From an uncultured Clostridia bacterium (GTDB lineage Bacteria; Bacillota; Clostridia; Christensenellales; UBA1242): a stretch of 64,000 nucleotides of DNA. The DNA lies in contig CANQWK010000005.1 in NCBI GenBank assembly GCA_947627545.1, forward strand, positions 1-64,000, written 5' to 3'. A model generated the notes under the pieces. That model worked only from the letters and a program-made list of their open reading frames with translations. It had not been told where the DNA came from and made no database searches. Below are positions 63,489-64,000 of the stretch, one piece after another. Position numbers and translations under genes: made by a program. Numbering within the stretch: position 1 is the stretch's first letter; each line of letters starts with the position of its first letter.

Positions 63489-64000
63489 AAAAATTGAGGT
63501 TTTAAAAAAGGCAAATTTAAAAAATTATTGTACATTTAAAATTGGCGGAGTTGCCAAAATTGTTTTTATTGTACATTCAACACAACAACTATATAAAGTA
63601 TGTTTTATGTGTGAAATACACATGTTAAAGTATAAAGTTATTGGTTTAGGGGCAAATTTATTATTTGACGATTATGGCTTTAACGGAGTTATAATTGTAA
63701 ACAAAAGCCACAAAATTAGGTTTTATAAAAATTGTGTTTTTGTTGATAGCGGAGTTAATTTATCTAATTTAATTTTAAATTGTTGCAATAAAGGTTTGGG
63801 CGGAATTGAAAATTTAATTGGCATTCCTTCCACAGTTGGAGGAGCCGTTGTTAATGGGTTAGGTGCGTTTAATGTTGACTTTGCAAATTTTGTAGAATAT
63901 GTTGATTGTTTAACTGAAAACGGACAGCAAATTAGGTTAAAAAATTCTGCTTGTAGGTTTGGATACCGCACTAGCATTTTTAAACAAAAAAATTACATTT
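63475..64000 (+). CDS. murB: UDP-N-acetylenolpyruvoylglucosamine reductase, partial
   Basis: Second committed step of UDP-MurNAc synthesis, FAD-dependent. The fragment covers about 175 residues; the end is outside the window. FAD-binding motifs are CTFKIGGVA, VIGLGANLLFDD and the GIPSTVGGAVVNGLGAF loop (usual GIPGTVGGAV). FGYRTSIFK has the conserved YRxSxFK. The ATG at 63475 overlaps the previous gene; an in-frame TTG at 63481 is an alternative. Neither has a Shine-Dalgarno. Translational coupling is likely. Confidence 0.9.
   Translation, partial: MCLNEKIEVLKKANLKNYCTFKIGGVAKIVFIVHSTQQLYKVCFMCEIHMLKYKVIGLGANLLFDDYGFNGVIIVNKSHKIRFYKNCVFVDSGVNLSNLILNCCNKGLGGIENLIGIPSTVGGAVVNGLGAFNVDFANFVEYVDCLTENGQQIRLKNSACRFGYRTSIFKQKNYI

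Overview
This is a low-GC (visibly about 30% G+C), gene-dense chromosomal segment of a Gram-positive, Clostridia-like member of the Bacillota, probably uncultured and host- or gut-associated. The evidence is the ctsR-mcsA-mcsB-clpC operon, the YqfC/YqfD/YbeY/Era/YqzL-like/RecO order known from Bacillus and Clostridium, a YlmC/YmxH-type PRC-barrel protein, TGA used as a stop, and very large secreted proteins of kinds seen in gut bacteria (M60 mucin-peptidase type, BspA-like leucine-rich repeats, a 4,259-residue adhesin-like protein). No rRNA, tRNA, CRISPR array or intact insertion sequence was seen.

Layout. 1-13.7 kb: a hypothetical gene, an M60-like secreted metallopeptidase, a cytosolic HExxH protein, a DUF4832-like secreted glycosidase-like protein, pyruvate phosphate dikinase and a BspA-like repeat protein. 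13.9-22.8 kb, minus strand: recO, a small YqzL-like gene, a ybeY-era gene fusion, yqfD, yqfC, an ABC-F ATPase, a PAP2 phosphatase, a 49-residue gene, nrdR, a small regulator module (DUF6809-like gene, XRE repressor, XRE remnant) and ylmC. 22.9-27.3 kb: a type IIA topoisomerase pair. 27.5-40.3 kb: one giant surface protein, about 20% of the window. 40.6-46.7 kb: D-Ala-D-Ala ligase, an alpha/beta hydrolase, a membrane-fused MurF-like ligase, tsaB-rimI fusion, tsaE and a diverged pyrimidine nucleoside phosphorylase. 46.8-55.7 kb: a membrane protein, cysteine desulfurase opposite a DUF3343 protein, nth, obgE, a GNAT, yhbY, small hypotheticals, a subtilase and a dead ABC-ATPase-like protein. 55.8-62.5 kb: clpC, mcsB, mcsA, ctsR and uvrC. 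62.6-64 kb: an anchored solute-binding-like protein and the start of murB, cut by the window end.

The core genes support peptidoglycan synthesis (ddl, murF-like, murB), ribosome and tRNA maturation (ybeY-era, obgE, yhbY, tsaB/tsaE), DNA repair (recO, uvrC, nth), protein quality control (clpC operon) and surface interaction with host glycans or mucins (inferred).

Most notable: (i) several operon-first genes have no Shine-Dalgarno but a sigma-A type -10 element ending 5-7 nt before the start codon, which suggests leaderless transcripts; (ii) McsB has lost the expected arginine-kinase catalytic residues although its operon and CtsR operator are intact; (iii) two ABC proteins have selectively degenerate ATP motifs; (iv) ybeY-era and tsaB-rimI are fused; (v) a GC-richer, structured-looking element lies between the ctsR promoter and ctsR; (vi) the thymidine phosphorylase homologue has lost its nucleobase-binding Tyr and Arg.
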